A DNA stretch of 64,000 nt, from positions 1-64,000 of the forward strand of contig JALMLS010000340.1 in NCBI GenBank assembly GCA_038496445.1. The letters run 5' to 3'. The position numbers were made by a program, and so were the translations under genes. Below are positions 61,463 to 64,000 of this stretch, piece after piece. The stretch's first letter is position 1. Each line of letters opens with the position of its first letter. Below the pieces are notes generated by a model that was not told the DNA's origin, did not search any database, and saw nothing but the letters and a program-made list of their open reading frames with translations. This DNA comes from Trichosphaerium sp. ATCC 40318 (lineage: Eukaryota > Discosea > Flabellinia > Trichosidae).

Positions 61463-62585
61463 ATGTTCACGTACACACACGCGTTAGTGAGACATATTCC
61501 AAGCAAGTGCCTCAAACGTTATTTTGTATTTCGCTAACAGACTCTTAAAAGATTCATTCGAGAAGGCCCTTGCGCTTGAACCGCCTAAAACACCATTAGA
61601 TGTACCAAAAGCCAAACTACAACACGTTGATTATTGTAAAGCACTCAAACAACTCCTAGAAGTAGTAGAGGTAACAGTGCATGCGACCAACGAGGGTTCT
61701 AATAGTGTTAGGTGCCTGAGGACGATCGTTATCCAGATTGCGTTTTTATTGAAGATACAGCTGTCGTAGTAAACGACAAGGCGTTCATAACAAACCCTGG
61801 AGCGGATTCGCGTAAAGGGGAGCAAAATGCAGTACGACATGACTTGTACCAGCGTAGTTACCTCGTAATCTGATCAAATAGACGAGAGACGCTCTGCATA
61901 AGCTGGGATTTGAGATTTATGAGCTAAAAAGTCCTGGTACACTGGATGGAGGAGACGTTATGTACATTGGAAAGAGTACGTAACGAAAAGGCAGCTGCCC
62001 ACGTGACTGTCACTTAGTTTAGTATTTTTAACTAGTTTTTATTTGAATAGATATTTTTGTTGGGCTTTCTGCTAGGACCAATCAACATGCTATTGACCAA
62101 ATGCAAAAGTTTTTTACGGAGTGTGATGTGGTCGCTATACCTGTGACTCAAGGTGATTAACAAGAAATATTAGCTTGGGTCTAACACAAAGATAAAACTA
62201 GGATTGCATCTAAAGTCTGTAATGTCGCAATTTGATTTTGACACTGTTTGTATTGCTGATACACCACTTGGTCGCGAAGCAATGGCTGCTATAACTAAAT
62301 CTAATAGTAGCTACAAATTCGTTGTAGTGAAGGACGTACTGATGAGTAATGTATTGAGGTACGCTTTAAAAACAAACGATTTGACTCCAGTTAATGTTTT
62401 TTAAAAGAATTCAAGACACGATTGTTATGCAATCAGGATATCCCGATAGCGCAAAAATCATAAGGAAAGCGGCAGAAGAACGTAATTTAAACGTTGTGGA
62501 ATTCACGTACAATGAATTTGAAAAAGTGGATGGGTGTTTGTCGTGTTGTAGTATTCTTCTCAAAAAACCAGAAAATAAAAAATAG
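61463..62585 (+). CDS. DDAH: Dimethylarginine dimethylaminohydrolase (DDAH)
   Basis: About six exons start MFTYTHALVRHIPSK, the family N-terminus. The active site is complete: VFIEDTAVV (acidic residues near 61745), SPGTLDGGDVMYIGK, FVGLSARTN, QGLHLKSV (catalytic histidine) and VDGCLSCCS (catalytic cysteine, equivalent to the human S-L-T-C-C-S) at the end. The enzyme hydrolyses asymmetric dimethylarginine to citrulline and dimethylamine, removing products of protein arginine methylation. The length (about 270 codons) fits the family. The tail ends KKPENKK. Confidence 0.93.
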
Positions 62586-62710
62586 AACTTACTTTATTTT
62601 TTTTGATAGTTTTTGATAACAATATGGATAGATAGATATTTTAATGTTTCTCCGCTTTCTGCGGTCATACACAAGTTGTATCACGATTTTTTAATGGCTC
62701 AATTTCGTTA

Positions 62711-64000
62711 TCAATCGTAGACAGCCAATGGGATTTTGTAGTGCGCAACGGTACTGGAGGTGGAGGTCTTCATTTCGAACTTGATGCCATAAACGAACTT
62801 GTGCTCCAAAGATACCATAGCAAACGCTTAACAAATTATTTAGATTAACTACCTCGCGTAACAATTACTACCTTTTGCAACGTATGGTTCCTTGTCGAAT
62901 ACGGATGGATAATCAAGTGGAACCAATGGTTCAGTTGCCGTATAGCCGATTTCTCTCAAGCCTATTCAAAAAAACTCCGTTAGCTTGTCACAAAACTGGA
63001 AAGAAAAAAGACGTACTGTTCTTATTCAAATTGCCACCACTTCCTTGGCTGAAACTTATCTCGACAACGCTGGCATCATAGCGATCTTTACTCTCGGTAA
63101 CCTGATAAAGTCAAAAAGCTGCAATAACTATCTTGGGCTTACCCCGTAAGAAAGGCGAGAAGCGCAACTGGTATCATCACACTTAAAGTACTTGGTGATT
63201 TCTTTGCTCTTTTCGAGATATGCCTTGGTCTTCAAGTAGTTAGCTTCCATAGGACCATTGGTATAAGTAACAGTGATGCTAGTGGTCTTGCTCTTATCGT
63301 CTTCAAAAGTGATACGTATCTCCAAAGGACATGGGAACATATCATGTGCGCTGTAAATTTAATTTTAGAAAAATTGGATATTAACGTTGCAATGACTTAC
63401 CGGCGTTGAGGGACAAGCATAGGCTTCTTGATATTGATGTAACTTCTAGTTGCTACTCTTTGTCCGACACATTTGTAGTTTGTGTACGGTTTCTGGTAGT
63501 TCATGCGGTAGTTGTAGAATCCACTCTTAGCTAAAGGAAACAAAGGTGATTAGTTTTGAGAAAAAACGAGGAAGGTTTCAGGTAGTACATCCGGCTGTAG
63601 TCTCATCGAAAGGTTGCCACTCTCCTTTTTTATCTTTGTACTCACTCTTTATGTTCTTCAAGCAAGTTTCTTTAACCTCTCCACTGACCTAACGTAACTG
63701 ATTTAGTGGATAGTACAAGACGACTTAAAATCTAGGACGTACAAGGAACTCGCAGTAGAAGGATTGGTCAAATTTTTCATACCCACCTCTTTGCTCAGCG
63801 AATACCTCATCAATCTGCTCAAAAACGAGTGTCGATCCTCCCTAGCACGTGTTAGATGAATCAAGTATGAGTCTTTGTGTACTGAAGACTTATTATCGTT
63901 GAAATCGTTTGATTTGGTTTTTTTAGGAGGATCAAGAGGAGGCTAGTAGAACTTGTCAGATGGCCAGATAACCTTTATGCTTGACGTACATCAGTGATAA
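62711..64000 (-). CDS. Unrecognised protein, partial (5' end beyond the window)
   Basis: Minus-strand exons read in order from the right edge include DDDT-type and beta-rich pieces: KTTSITVTYTNGPMEANYLK and KEITKYFKCDDTSCASRL near 63340-63130, IGYTATEPLVPLDYPSVFDK near 62960-62880, and a final exon FVYGIKFEMKTSTSSTVAHY ending at TGA 62711-62713. Alternating hydrophobic and polar residues suggest beta strands. Introns are short and in the local style. I do not recognise the family, and the N-terminus is missing. Confidence 0.55.

Noticed and set aside
1-64000. tRNA, 5S or snRNA genes
   Set aside because: I looked for B-box-like GTTCGA motifs and cloverleaf arms; the few hits (for example near 25750 and 30640) lie inside coding exons. 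A covariance search was not possible here.

Overview
This window is nuclear DNA from a compact, gene-dense eukaryotic microbe. Genes are split by many short introns, mostly about 40-90 nt, with GTACGT- or GTAAGT-like donors, TAG/CAG acceptors and a few GC-AG introns. TAA, TAG and TGA all end genes, so the code is standard. Farnesylated DnaJ, USP5, GPATCH1, RhoGAP, DDAH and CLU-TPR-kinase genes are eukaryotic, but I cannot fix the lineage from one window. An amoebozoan, an early-branching fungus or another protist are all possible.

Layout. Positions 1 to about 7.8 kb are an AT-rich repeat island. It holds a reverse-transcriptase fragment, three copies of a roughly 1.0-1.1 kb non-coding transposon with CAGTGGTGGAATC termini and arrays of the motif TTTTGGGCACG, a 209-bp MITE with related termini, and several broken transposase pieces. 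From about 8.9 kb to the end the DNA is gene-dense, with alternating strands and several divergent pairs sharing promoters of about 85-190 bp.

Housekeeping genes are a Gln-rich coiled-coil protein, USP5-like deubiquitinase, RhoGAP/SH3/PH protein, GPATCH1-like spliceosomal protein, EF-hand protein, type I DnaJ, a 5-TM membrane protein, membrane-anchored selenium-binding protein, SLC38/AVT-like transporter, DUF427 protein, canopy-like ER protein, PfkB kinase, a long helical protein, a CLU-TPR-pseudokinase, a sorbitol-dehydrogenase-like enzyme, DDAH, and an unrecognised protein at the right edge.

The striking content is a dispersed family of five intact paralogues (10989-13888, 21187-23968, 30136-31990, 37469-39307 minus, 39492-41624). 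Each has a short basic N-terminus, 3-6 tandem modules built on a D/E-W-Y ... G-G-x-G-L-L ... Y-P ... W-x-x-W-K-F pattern, and a C-terminal PD-(D/E)XK-like nuclease with an EYQG(E/Q)xH core. The first carries in addition a complete ATP-dependent DNA ligase (KLDG nucleotidyltransferase plus OB domain). One polypeptide therefore joins repeat-type recognition, DNA cutting and DNA sealing. I regard this family as the candidate undescribed system. The N-termini suggest, but do not prove, organelle targeting. All exon joins were made by eye from splice sites and reading frame.
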